Positions 43,445 through 50,842 of a stretch of 64,000 nucleotides of DNA are shown piece after piece. The stretch spans positions 1 to 64,000 of the forward strand of contig NZ_NTGZ01000004.1 in the NCBI RefSeq assembly GCF_002551245.1. Reading direction: 5' to 3'. The number at the start of each line of letters is the position of its first letter. The stretch's first letter is position 1. Source of the stretch: Streptomyces sp. rh34. GTDB taxonomy: Bacteria > Actinomycetota > Actinomycetes > Streptomycetales > Streptomycetaceae. The position numbers and the translations under genes were made by a program. The notes beneath the pieces were generated by a model. It saw only the letters and a list, made by a program, of their open reading frames with translations, was not told the origin of the DNA and did no database searches.

Positions 43445-43723
43445 ATGGCAAGGAGCAAGGTCACGTTCGACTCGAACGCGTTCCGCCGGAACCTGAACAA
43501 GGTCGCGAACGAGGCGGCAGGGAAGGTCGGGGCGAAGATCTCGGCGGTGCTGAATGGCATGTCGTCGGAGTTCGAGGGCCGGCCGGTGGAGGAGATCAAG
43601 CCGGTGTTGCAGCAGCGTTGGGCTGGTGTGGCTGGTGGGTCGATTACGGATCCGGAGTTGTCGGAATATGCAGCGAAGATCGCGGCGGGTGAGACGTTCG
43701 ACGTGAAGGTCAACGTACGCTGA
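43445..43723 (+). CDS. Small basic phage protein, unknown
   Basis: 92 residues with GGGGAGG before the ATG. It starts MARSKVTFDSNAFRRNLNKVANEAAGKVG and is followed by a helix and an acidic end (DPELSEYAAKIAAGETFDVKV). Proteins of this type are seen near lysis genes of Streptomyces phages, role unknown. A strong terminator follows 5 bases after the stop. Confidence 0.68.
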   Translation: MARSKVTFDSNAFRRNLNKVANEAAGKVGAKISAVLNGMSSEFEGRPVEEIKPVLQQRWAGVAGGSITDPELSEYAAKIAAGETFDVKVNVR

Positions 43724-43727
43724 CACG

Positions 43728-43765
43728 GTGATGCCCCCGGCCACTTGTCCTGGCCGGGGCATCAC
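43728..43765. terminator. Strong bidirectional terminator hairpin
   Basis: GTGATGCCCC-C-GGCCA and TGGCCGGGGCATCAC form a stem of about 15 bp with one bulge and a 7-base loop. It separates a rightward gene (stop 43723) from a leftward operon (last stop 43776). Confidence 0.75.
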
Positions 43766-43775
43766 GCTGTGCGGG

Positions 43776-44015
43776 CTACTGCTCGGTTACGAGGAGGGCG
43801 GCAGGGGTTCCACCGGCGCTCCGGATCGGGGACACCTTCCACCCCTCGCCCTCCAGGGCGTACCTGATCTCATCGGCCCCGAGGCCTGCGCGCCCGAGGT
43901 GCACAGTGACCCTCCCGTTATCCGGGACTCCGGGGGTGGCGTGCTCGATTCGCTCGATCAGGTGTCGCTGATCGGCTACGAACGCAGCATCGGCAACGGC
44001 TTCGATTGAAGGCAT
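43776..44015 (-). CDS. Small unknown protein
   Basis: 79 residues from the ATG at 44015 with GTGAGGACC upstream, the same leader as the gene before it. It reads as a helix (AVADAAFVADQRHLIERIEHA) then a small alpha/beta part (RVTVHLGRAGLGADEIRYALEGEGWKV). No family recognised. Last gene of a three-gene leftward operon. Confidence 0.65.
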   Translation of the reverse strand: MPSIEAVADAAFVADQRHLIERIEHATPGVPDNGRVTVHLGRAGLGADEIRYALEGEGWKVSPIRSAGGTPAALLVTEQ

Positions 44016-44026
44016 GGTCGTGGTCC

Positions 44027-44422
44027 TCACCGCTCGGGGCCGAGGGCTCGGATGGTGGTGCACGGCCAGCTGATGTCGCCGTGGTTGGAGCACACGTCAC
44101 AGTAGGCCCCGGTTCCGGCGTCGGAGTCGCGCTTCTCGTGGAGTGCACGCACCCGCTGGATGGCGTCGCGCTGCTCGGCGAGCTTGGTGACGAACTGGGG
44201 GATGGTGTGGGTGTTCAGGTGCTCCAGGAGCACGGCGTCGATCTGTTCGATGTGGAGCCGTGCGGTGTCGGCCGCCATGCGCGTTACGACGTCGGAGATC
44301 GTCTCGCTGGGGCCCTGGGTGTAGCGGTTGGGGTTGTCTTCGGCGGTGGCCTGGGGTGCGTCGTGGTGCCACCCGCAGTCGAGTGGGCATTGGTAGCGCA
44401 TCGTCGGGCCGTAGGTCTGCAT
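44027..44422 (-). CDS. Zinc-motif protein of unknown function
   Basis: 131 residues, ATG at 44422 with GTGAGGACC upstream. CPLDCGWHHDAP near the start and CDVCSNHG..WPC near the end form two Cys pairs with a helical middle (RLHIEQIDAVLLEHLNTHT). Proteins with this layout occur in many actinophages and are probably zinc-binding. Function unknown. Confidence 0.68.
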   Translation of the reverse strand: MQTYGPTMRYQCPLDCGWHHDAPQATAEDNPNRYTQGPSETISDVVTRMAADTARLHIEQIDAVLLEHLNTHTIPQFVTKLAEQRDAIQRVRALHEKRDSDAGTGAYCDVCSNHGDISWPCTTIRALGPER

Positions 44423-44430
44423 GGTGGTCC

Positions 44431-44736
44431 TCACTGGTCGCTCTTGTGGGGCTTCTTCTCGTGGTTGCGCATGCTGGCCGGTGCTCCGATGTAGCCGCAT
44501 CGCTCGCACTCTTCCCACCCGGCGTCTTCGCGTGCTTTGTGGGTGACGGAGTGGCTGGGGCCGAAGCCCTTGGCGTGGAGCATCTGGGCGACGGAGCCGC
44601 CGTATTCGACGGCGATGAGGGCGGCTTCGGCGACCTTGTCGTGGCCTCGGGCGAAGAAGCTGCCGAGGCCGATGTCGGTGCCGCAGCCGCAGAAACACTT
44701 GCCGGTGGGGATGAGGCGGGGGAGGCTCTTCGTCAT
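44431..44736 (-). CDS. Small zinc-motif protein, first gene of a leftward operon
   Basis: 101 residues from the ATG at 44736. It has KCFCGCGTDIGLGSFFARGHDKVAEAA, a pattern I have seen in small actinobacterial proteins (CxCGC then GHD), and a second CERCGYIG finger. No ribosome binding site is visible, but a TACCTT -10 ends 7 bases before the ATG, which suggests a leaderless mRNA. Longer frames to 44898 are not needed. Confidence 0.65.
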   Translation of the reverse strand: MTKSLPRLIPTGKCFCGCGTDIGLGSFFARGHDKVAEAALIAVEYGGSVAQMLHAKGFGPSHSVTHKAREDAGWEECERCGYIGAPASMRNHEKKPHKSDQ

Positions 44737-44838
44737 GCAGACCAAGGTAGCGCTTCTTGGTTGGCATTCATAGTCACTTTTCAAGAATGTGGGGCGGTCG
44801 GGGGCAGCAACTCGCCCCATCGGGCGCACCCTTGAACC

Positions 44839-44982
44839 ATGAGCACTGACTCGACTCCCCGCGAGGTCGAGGCGCCCAGCCCCGACGACACCGCGCACCC
44901 CGGCGAACCACCCGACCCGCCGGAGCGGCCGCGCGAACCGGGCGCCCGGCCGGCCCCGCTGTCCCGGCTGCTGTTCCCGTGA
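44839..44982 (+). CDS. Short Pro/Glu-rich protein
   Basis: 47 residues starting MSTDSTPREVEAPSP, disordered, with a hydrophobic end (LSRLLFP). No ribosome binding site is seen. The main support is the GTGA overlap with the next frame. It may be a leader for that frame. Confidence 0.4.
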   Translation: MSTDSTPREVEAPSPDDTAHPGEPPDPPERPREPGARPAPLSRLLFP

Positions 44983-45158
44983 CGCGGATGCTGGGCGCCT
45001 GGTCGTCGCCGTGGTGCCCGTACTGTCGTGGCCCGGCGGGGGTGGACTGCCCGGACCGGTCGTGGTCGAAGAAGCAGCAGCGGGCGCGGGAGGAACGGGC
45101 CTGGCGGCGGGAACTTTTCCAATTCCCCCTCTACACTATTAAGGTCGACGAAATGTAA
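44979..45158 (+). CDS. Short zinc-motif protein
   Basis: 59 residues from the GTG at 44979 in a GTGA overlap. It has WCPYCRGPAGVDCPD, a CxxC plus Cys, and a basic helix (KKQQRAREERAWRRELFQ). No family recognised. It ends shortly before the HTH-array gene. Confidence 0.5.
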   Translation: MTRMLGAWSSPWCPYCRGPAGVDCPDRSWSKKQQRAREERAWRRELFQFPLYTIKVDEM

Positions 45159-45176
45159 AGGGTGGGGCACAGCATC

Positions 45177-46076
45177 ATGCCGCGAGCGCTGACCGATGAG
45201 CAGGTCGAGGAAGTCCGCGCCCTGTACGCCCAAGGGGTCAGGACCGTAGAGATCGCTGAGCGGTACGGCGTTTCCCGCCCCACCGTCCTCAAGGCCGTCC
45301 CTGCGGAGGAACGGCGGCCGCGAGGCCCATGGAAGCCGTTCACGGAAGCCGAGGAGGTGGTCGCGAAGTACCGGAGCGGTCAGACCATCGTTGCCCTCGC
45401 CGAGGCATACGGCGTCGACACGACGAAGATCCGCCGGATTCTCATAGATGCTGGCGTCGAGAGGCGGCCCGCTAAGCCCCCTGCGCTTGACCTGCCAGCG
45501 AAGGAGATCGCCGACGCCTATCGCTCGGGTAAGACACTTCGCGCGATCGCCGCCGTCTACGGCGTTACTCCTGACCCGATCCGGCGTGTGCTGGCCGAGC
45601 AGGGCGTGGAGACGAGGTCGACCGGGTACGCCCCCTCGCTCAGCAGCGAGCAGAAGGAGGAGGCCCGCAGGCTGCGCGAGCAAGGTGCCAGCACCCTCGA
45701 ACTCGCGGAACGGTTCAGTGTGTCGCGAGCCGTCATGCAGGCAGCCGTTCGAGGTGTCCGAGGTCCCAACTCGGGCGAGAAGACTCGTCAGACAGACGCC
45801 GAGATCGTTGCCGCCTACGAACGAGGGGTAAGCATCCAGGAGCTAGCGCGCCGCAATGGAATGGCTCACCCCACCGTTACCAAGGTACTGAAGGACGCAG
45901 GTGTGGCGCTCCGTGGACGTGGCGCTCCTCGAAAAGGCCTGCCGGAGCACGAGATCCTTGAGAGAGCCAATTCGGGTGAGAAGCTGACTGATCTGGCCAA
46001 GGCGTACGGCATCAGCGATCCGACCCTCCGGCGCGTGCTCCGGGAGGGCGGGTTCCGCTTTCAGCGCTCCCGTTGA
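45177..46076 (+). CDS. Protein of six tandem helix-turn-helix repeats
   Basis: 299 residues built almost wholly of six related 38-45-residue units (about 6-42, 57-94, 106-146, 156-193, 205-246, 255-294). Each has the pattern E-I/V-x3-Y-x2-G-x-T/S-x3-I/L-A-x2-Y-G-V/I followed by x3-T/P-I/V-x2-V/I-L, as in EIADAYRSGKTLRAIAAVYG and EILERANSGEKLTDLAKAYG. That is a Hin/homeodomain-like HTH. No catalytic domain is attached. The ATG at 45177 is used (GGTGGGG upstream); a GTG at 45162 is possible. Six linked HTHs predict a protein that reads a long DNA site or bridges several. Confidence 0.75.
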   Translation: MPRALTDEQVEEVRALYAQGVRTVEIAERYGVSRPTVLKAVPAEERRPRGPWKPFTEAEEVVAKYRSGQTIVALAEAYGVDTTKIRRILIDAGVERRPAKPPALDLPAKEIADAYRSGKTLRAIAAVYGVTPDPIRRVLAEQGVETRSTGYAPSLSSEQKEEARRLREQGASTLELAERFSVSRAVMQAAVRGVRGPNSGEKTRQTDAEIVAAYERGVSIQELARRNGMAHPTVTKVLKDAGVALRGRGAPRKGLPEHEILERANSGEKLTDLAKAYGISDPTLRRVLREGGFRFQRSR

Positions 46077-46094
46077 GCCTGGCCGCGAATCGGG

Positions 46095-46111
46095 GCGATC
46101 CTTAGGATCGC
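46095..46111 (+). terminator. Hairpin after the HTH-array gene
   Basis: GCGATCC-TTA-GGATCGC, a perfect 7-bp stem 18 bases past the stop. No T-run. Confidence 0.45.
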
Positions 46112-46197
46112 GCACACAGCAGAAACGGCGGCGACCTCCGGATGCGGACCCGCGATAAGCTCACTTGCGTCCACTTAGCCTGATTCGTGAGGGTTCC

Positions 46198-46473
46198 ATG
46201 GTCCAGCACGCTGCTACGTGCCCGCTCTACCCGACTCACTGGCTCCGGTTCGCCGTGGCCACGACCGGACTCCTCCTCCAGGACCCGCCCGACCCGGGCG
46301 GAGACCGGATCTCGGCGATGATGCTGACCGACGCGCTCGCCCACCTTGCCGAGCTCCCGAATTGGGAGACCGTCACCCTGAAGGATGTCGTGGACCAGGT
46401 GGACTGGGTGGAGAGTTCTCCCAACCGCGAGTGGCTGCGGTCGCAGTGCACCTGCGGAGCTCTGGACGGCTGA
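46198..46473 (+). CDS. Unknown protein
   Basis: 91 residues from the ATG at 46198 with GAGGG 3-4 bases upstream. It has HWLRFAVATTGLLLQDPPDPGG, a helical middle and a final CTCGALDG. No family recognised. It precedes the recombinase gene by 81 bases. Confidence 0.55.
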   Translation: MVQHAATCPLYPTHWLRFAVATTGLLLQDPPDPGGDRISAMMLTDALAHLAELPNWETVTLKDVVDQVDWVESSPNREWLRSQCTCGALDG

Positions 46474-46514
46474 GCCAGCGTCGCACCTGAGCAGGCGGAC
46501 CGTTGCGTCTCACC

Positions 46515-46537
46515 TCGGATAACCTTTCGTTATCCGA
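46515..46537. repeat. Perfect 9+9 bp palindrome upstream of the recombinase
   Basis: TCGGATAAC (46515-46523), 5-base spacer CTTTC, GTTATCCGA (46529-46537). It ends 17 bases before the recombinase start. Its size suits a tyrosine recombinase core site or a repressor operator. No second copy was found. Confidence 0.55.
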
Positions 46538-46554
46538 TCACTCAGGAGGATCGC

Positions 46555-47616
46555 GTGGGAAACGCCCCCGCACCCATCCCGGAGTCCGACGAGGCGCTCA
46601 CGCTCCGCTGGGCCGAACGACACGGCGTCGACACTGCCCGCCGGCTGGTCGACGCGGAGAACCTCGCCGACGCAGTTGCGCGCGAGATCACCCCCGACAA
46701 CACGATCGACACCTACGCCAAGTCCTGGCGCGTGTGGAAACGGTTCTGCGTGTCCCAGAACTTCCCCCTCACCGAAGGAACCCGCGGCTCCCTCGTCGCC
46801 TTCGCCGTCTGGATGCTCCGCGAGGGCCGACAGGACGGCACCGGCTACGCACCCACCGCCGCCAAGACCCACCTGGCGGCCACCGCTGTGGGGTTGCGCC
46901 AGCGGGGCCACCCGGTGAGCAAGGACGTATTTGCTGAAGCCCGCGACGCCCTCGACGGCCTGGCCGTGCAACTCCTCAAGGCGGGTGAACGTCGGGGCCG
47001 CGGCAAGGCAGTGGCCGCCAGCGTCGATGGGTTGAGCATGATTGTCCGCGCCTGCCCGCCCGACCTGACCGGGCTCAGGGACAAGGCCCTCGTGCTCACC
47101 GGCTTCAACTTCGCCTCGCGCGCCTCCGAACCGGCAGGACTGCTGGCCGGTGACATCACGGTGCAGCCGCGCGGCATGGTCGTCTCCGTCCTCACCGGCA
47201 AAACGCGGTACTCCGTACGGGAAGCGAAGATCCCGTACTCGCAGACACCTGAACTCTGCCCGGTACGGGCTTGGATCGCCTACCGCGAGCAGCTCGTCGC
47301 CGAGCACGGGTCGAAGTGGGCCGCCCCCTCCACGCCGGCCTTCGTCGCCATCAGCCGCTGGGGAAAGGTAACGGGAGGCCTCGGTCCGGACGGCGTCACC
47401 CGTGCCATCAAGCGGATCTCCGCCCGCGCCCAGGTCCCGATCGTCTGGACCGGCCACTCTCTGCGCGCCGGCCTCGCGACCGAGGGACGCAGGAAGGGCA
47501 AGGACGCTGTCTCCATCTCCCGCCAGGGTGGATGGGCTCCCAACAGCCGCGAGATGCTCGGGTACATGCGAACGGCTGACGAATGGGACGACAATGCCTC
47601 CGCGGGACTGACCTGA
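46555..47616 (+). CDS. Tyrosine recombinase
   Basis: 353 residues from a GTG with AGGAGG 6 bases upstream. The N-terminal SAM-like domain (about 40-135, DTYAKSWRVWKRFC) is followed by a catalytic domain with R189 (FASRASEP), K216 (LTGKTRY), HSLR at 301-304, W327 in GGW and Y337 in MLGYMR, a complete active-site set. It could integrate the element, resolve multimers or invert the segment between the 40-bp repeats. It overlaps the next gene by TGATG. No attP was identified. Confidence 0.85.
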   Translation: MGNAPAPIPESDEALTLRWAERHGVDTARRLVDAENLADAVAREITPDNTIDTYAKSWRVWKRFCVSQNFPLTEGTRGSLVAFAVWMLREGRQDGTGYAPTAAKTHLAATAVGLRQRGHPVSKDVFAEARDALDGLAVQLLKAGERRGRGKAVAASVDGLSMIVRACPPDLTGLRDKALVLTGFNFASRASEPAGLLAGDITVQPRGMVVSVLTGKTRYSVREAKIPYSQTPELCPVRAWIAYREQLVAEHGSKWAAPSTPAFVAISRWGKVTGGLGPDGVTRAIKRISARAQVPIVWTGHSLRAGLATEGRRKGKDAVSISRQGGWAPNSREMLGYMRTADEWDDNASAGLT

Positions 47617-48722
47617 TGCCTACGAGTGGAGCCGACGTGACCCCGAAGGTGTACGAGGCGGCGTCGGTGCGGCAGCTGTCCGCGGTGGTGGACGGCATGA
47701 CCGGCACGGTGTCCGACAGCCGACTGCGGCAGTTGCGGATGGTCGTCGGCATGTTCGACCGGGCGGTGGGCCGGGACGAGATGCCGGGCAGGGCGTCCCG
47801 GTCAGCAGCCCAGTTGTTCACGTGGGCGGCGCTACGCCCGTTCTGGGAGCTGGCGGCCGCCGGGGAACTGCGGCATTGGGAGAAGGACATCGGGAAACCG
47901 CTGCCGGTGACCACGCTGCGGGTGGTGCGGAACTGCTTGGAGGTTCTGGCTGGCCGGGTGCTGCCTGCGGGTCGGCGGGTGCGGTTGCCGGAGCTGGAGG
48001 CGCCTGTGCTGAAGTCGACGGTGGATGACCGGTCGTTGGCCGCCTTGTATCGGGGGATGGTGGATCTGGCGGCGACAGGGCCGTTGGTGCGGGACGGGAC
48101 GGCCCTGTCGCCGGAAGACCGGGCGCGGACGTTGGCGATGGTGGCGGTGCTGCTGGATGCGGGGCTGCGGTCGGGGGAGATGGCCGCGCAGACGTTGTCG
48201 GACCTGGCACCGGGGGTGGCGGCGGTGGGGGTGCGCCGGCGGGCCCAGCGGCGGGACGAGGCTCGGGCCGGGGAGGTTGCCGCGGTGACAGGGCTGCACC
48301 CGTCGACCGTGACGAAGGTGTTGTCCGGGTTGGGGCATGACCGGTCGTTGGCGACGGAGGCCCGGGTCCTGGAGGCTGCCGCGGCGTTGCCGCCGGTGCC
48401 GGAGGTGGAGTGGTTCGAGCTGCGGGAGGGGTCCCGGGTGGCGGTGCGCCGGTGGCTGGCCGTGCGGGAGCTGCTGGTGTCGGAGGATGTGCCGTTGACG
48501 GGGCAGCGGACAGCGTTGTGGGTGACGTTGACGCCGTCGAAGGCGGGGCCGATCGGGATCCCGCTGCGTCCACAGGGGCTCAGGCAGGCGTATGCGCGGG
48601 GGATCACGGCGTTGAACTGGGTGATGGCCGCGTCGCATGGGTGGGAGCCGTTGCCGACGACGATGGAGCAGGTGCGCCGGTCGGTGGACGTGGTGCCGCT
48701 GCTGGACCCGCCCGGGGTGTGA
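47616..48722 (+). CDS. Degenerate recombinase-like partner protein with HTH insert
   Basis: 368 residues, coupled to the active recombinase. It has a SAM-like N-terminus (about 35-120) and GLRSGE with R185, which matches the first catalytic Arg motif of tyrosine recombinases. The second motif reads QGLRQAYA (His replaced by Gln), followed by SHGWEPLPTT, and no Tyr is present at the end. Between them a LacI-like HTH (about 218-240, EVAAVTGLHPSTVTKVLSGLG) is inserted. I infer a non-catalytic DNA-binding partner. Confidence 0.6.
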   Translation: MPTSGADVTPKVYEAASVRQLSAVVDGMTGTVSDSRLRQLRMVVGMFDRAVGRDEMPGRASRSAAQLFTWAALRPFWELAAAGELRHWEKDIGKPLPVTTLRVVRNCLEVLAGRVLPAGRRVRLPELEAPVLKSTVDDRSLAALYRGMVDLAATGPLVRDGTALSPEDRARTLAMVAVLLDAGLRSGEMAAQTLSDLAPGVAAVGVRRRAQRRDEARAGEVAAVTGLHPSTVTKVLSGLGHDRSLATEARVLEAAAALPPVPEVEWFELREGSRVAVRRWLAVRELLVSEDVPLTGQRTALWVTLTPSKAGPIGIPLRPQGLRQAYARGITALNWVMAASHGWEPLPTTMEQVRRSVDVVPLLDPPGV

Positions 48723-48727
48723 GCGGG

Positions 48728-48934
48728 TCAGGTGCCGGGGATGGTGTCCTGGTCGACTTCGTGGGGTGCGGCGGCTTGTGGCCGGCGGGCGGGATCGCAG
48801 TCCGGCCCCCATCCGTTCAGGCGTGAGCTGAGCGCGGTCAGCGGGCGTCCGCAGCGTCGGCAGTACCGGTGTCGGTAGCCGGTTGCGGGGTCGTTGATGA
48901 GGGTGGGCTGCTGGTTCCGGTGGGTGCGGGCCAT
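48728..48934 (-). CDS. Small zinc protein of DUF6011 type
   Basis: 68 residues. YCRRCGRPLTALSSRLNGWGPDC follows the CxxCGRxLxxxxSRxxGxGPxC pattern of DUF6011, a small treble-clef-like zinc module frequent in Streptomyces phages and plasmids. No clear ribosome binding site. It is leftward and its end nearly meets the partner gene of the recombinase. Confidence 0.62.
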   Translation of the reverse strand: MARTHRNQQPTLINDPATGYRHRYCRRCGRPLTALSSRLNGWGPDCDPARRPQAAAPHEVDQDTIPGT

Positions 48935-48978
48935 GGGTTCAGTGTCCGGTGTGGTGGCGGCTGGTGCGAGGTGCGGTC

Positions 48979-49050
48979 TACAATCGCCGTGATCTCACGG
49001 TTGTGCCCGTGAGCGAGGCCACCACCCAAACGGGGCGGTGGCCTTCGGCG
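48979..49050 (+). ncRNA. Candidate small RNA / bidirectional terminator
   Basis: A -10 TACAAT (48979-48984) is followed by a hairpin TCACGG/CCGTGA (48995-49012) and a long stem AGGCCACC/GGTGGCCT (49016-49044). The leading text GTCTACAATCGCC recurs at 61540-61552 before another hairpin set. The second stem also lies just past the stop of the leftward operon ending at 49060 and could end it. Confidence 0.4.
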
Positions 49051-49059
49051 TTCACGGGG

Positions 49060-49293
49060 TCAGGCGGCCCGGTGGAGTGCGAGGCAGTCCGGGCACCAGC
49101 GCTCGTTCTCCTTCACCAGCCGGACCGGCACGTCCTGCTTCGGCCCGGGCGCTACGATCCCCTCTTCCTTGCTGCACGCGATGGGGTGGAAGTCGCATTC
49201 CCCGGTGCACCGGTGGCCGGGGGCGGGCTTGTGCCAGACGGTCTGGTCGGGGGTGCGGCCGTAGCCGGGGACACGTTCCGAGACGGCGAGCAT
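49060..49293 (-). CDS. Small zinc-motif protein
   Basis: 77 residues from the ATG at 49293 with GAAGGAG upstream. It has HRCTGECDFHPIAC and a final WCPDCLALHR, giving several Cys and His for metal binding. A longer frame to 49440 is not favoured. No family recognised. Last gene of the leftward WYL operon. Confidence 0.65.
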   Translation of the reverse strand: MLAVSERVPGYGRTPDQTVWHKPAPGHRCTGECDFHPIACSKEEGIVAPGPKQDVPVRLVKENERWCPDCLALHRAA

Positions 49294-49318
49294 GGCTTCT
49301 CCTTCGGCGTTCACGGGG

Positions 49319-49606
49319 TCAGGCGCCCCGAGTGGCGCTGGCGTCCTGCGCGGCAACACGGAGGCGGGCATATCGCAGGGGCGACTTGGCCTGGAAGAAG
49401 TGGCCGCGACGGTACTCCCGAACCTGCTCCCCGCCCTCATCGGTCAGGGCCAGGTAGCTGATGGAGCCGTAGGCGCTGAAGAGCCGGATGGCGGCCTCTT
49501 CGGCTGCCGACTCGCTCTCAACCGGGCGGGGCTCGATGTGGGGTGTCGGGTACTGCTGGTGCCGTCCGTCGCGGATGCCGCCGGTCATGGGGTGCAGGGT
49601 GAGCAT
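49319..49606 (-). CDS. Small unknown protein of the WYL operon
   Basis: 95 residues from the ATG at 49606 with AAGGAG 6 bases upstream. Histidine and proline-rich start, then AAEEAAIRLFSAYGSISYLALTDEGGEQVREYRRGH, a small alpha/beta fold. No family recognised. Co-transcribed with the genes on either side. Confidence 0.65.
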   Translation of the reverse strand: MLTLHPMTGGIRDGRHQQYPTPHIEPRPVESESAAEEAAIRLFSAYGSISYLALTDEGGEQVREYRRGHFFQAKSPLRYARLRVAAQDASATRGA

Positions 49607-49616
49607 GGTGTTCTCC

Positions 49617-50015
49617 TTATGCGGCGAGGCTGGTGTGAGTCTGGTCGATGCGGCGGCTCGGGAGGTAGTCCCGGCCGAGTTCGCGGGCGATGAGTTGTGC
49701 GGGGCTACGCACCACGATGACCGCACCCGCCGGGGTCGTTGCCTCCGGGCGGTCCAGGACGAACGCCATGCGGTGCAGGGTGTAGCTGACGATCTTGTGG
49801 ACCAGGAAGCCCCGGGCCTCTCCCCGGAGGCGGCACATGGCGCGGACCTCGATGCGGCCGGACTTCGTGGTGCGGATGTCATACGGCTCGATCGTCCGGA
49901 TGGACTCGGTGCCGTCCTGGTCGAGGTAGGTGATGGTGACGGCTTCGGCGCGGTCCAGGGCTCGGTACAGGTCGGTGAGGGTCTTGGTGCTGGTCTGCTG
50001 GTTGGTGTGTCGCAT
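49617..50015 (-). CDS. Stand-alone WYL-domain protein
   Basis: 132 residues. A helical start (LTDLYRALDRAEAVTITYLD) leads into a WYL-like fold: ITYLDQDGTESIRTIEPYDIR, then RIEVRAMCRLRGEARGFLVHKI. WYL domains sense nucleic acid or nucleotide signals and control phage and CRISPR genes; here no HTH is attached. The promoter 26 bases upstream is back-to-back with that of a ribbon-helix-helix gene. Role as a regulator is inferred. Confidence 0.68.
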   Translation of the reverse strand: MRHTNQQTSTKTLTDLYRALDRAEAVTITYLDQDGTESIRTIEPYDIRTTKSGRIEVRAMCRLRGEARGFLVHKIVSYTLHRMAFVLDRPEATTPAGAVIVVRSPAQLIARELGRDYLPSRRIDQTHTSLAA

Positions 50016-50047
50016 CTTGTGCCCCCGCGTCTCGTGGTGTTGTGAAG

Positions 50048-50093
50048 ACAGTACCTATATTCCATGGCGTACGCAATAGGAATGGGGTACGGT
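50048..50093. promoter_or_regulatory. Overlapping divergent promoters for the WYL and RHH genes
   Basis: Leftward: -35 TTGCGT (50076-50071), 17 bases, -10 TACTGT (50053-50048). Rightward: TGGCGT (50065-50070), 17 bases, TACGGT (50088-50093). The centre ATTGCGTACGC resembles half of the CGTATTGC palindrome at 226 and 63518. One bound protein could control both. Confidence 0.62.
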
Positions 50094-50171
50094 GGTCACA
50101 CCAGGAACCGCCTGGAGTACCCGCAAGCCCAACAGCTGTGGCGTACGCACTACAAAAAGGAGGACACTGGC

Positions 50172-50762
50172 GTGGCACACACCCCCATCACGCGCCCGCC
50201 TGGCCGCCCCCGGTCCGATCGGCGCGCGTCGCCGAGAGGACCCCGCCCCGTGGCACTCCGCCCCGAAGACCAGAAGCGCGTCAACGACCTCACCGAAGCC
50301 GCCCAGCACCTCCGTACCACCGGTGCCCCACAGCTCGCGGACAGCGTTGACTACGTCCTGTCCATGGACGGTCTCGCGTTCATCGGCCGACTGAGGTTGG
50401 AGCGCATGCACACGCAGGCCGCCGAGGGTGACCTCGACCCGAACCTGCCGATGGCGATGCCGCGCCCCGTCCGGGACCAGATCAAGTCGACGGCCCGTCA
50501 GCAGGGTCGGGATTTGACAGCGGAGGCGCACAAGGCGCTGGAGGAGTTTTGCGCTGGCCGGTTCACTCCGGACCGCCCGGTTCGCGCCGCACATGGTTCG
50601 GGCGAGGTGAAGGTGAACCTGAATCTTCGGGTTAACGCCGACCTGCGGGCCCGGGCGGAGAAGCACGGTAAGGACGTGGCCGCCGAGCTGGGCTGGGCGC
50701 CGCGCGCTTCGCATGTCATCACTGGCTGGCTGATCCGGGAGTTCACCGGGGCCAGTAGGTAG
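50172..50762 (+). CDS. Protein with two ribbon-helix-helix-like segments
   Basis: 196 residues from a GTG with AGGAGG 7-8 bases upstream. Two segments look like Arc-type ribbon-helix-helix units: MPRPVRDQIKSTARQQGRDL with the following helix, and VNLNLRVNADLRARAEKHGK with its following helix. A basic, Pro-rich start precedes them. Such proteins are dimeric repressors; with two units in one chain it could bind as a pseudo-dimer. It is a candidate ligand of the shared operator. Confidence 0.65.
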   Translation: MAHTPITRPPGRPRSDRRASPRGPRPVALRPEDQKRVNDLTEAAQHLRTTGAPQLADSVDYVLSMDGLAFIGRLRLERMHTQAAEGDLDPNLPMAMPRPVRDQIKSTARQQGRDLTAEAHKALEEFCAGRFTPDRPVRAAHGSGEVKVNLNLRVNADLRARAEKHGKDVAAELGWAPRASHVITGWLIREFTGASR

Positions 50763-50842
50763 TGCCCACCCCGTGACGGGGTGGGTTCGGACGCCGACAC
50801 CCGGGCCTGCCCCCGCACAGCGATAACCCCATAGGAGACCTC

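Noticed and set aside
46555-47616. Calling the recombinase an integrase with attP next to it
   Set aside because: No attP, no overlapping tRNA-like segment and strong partition genes; integration cannot be supported from this window.
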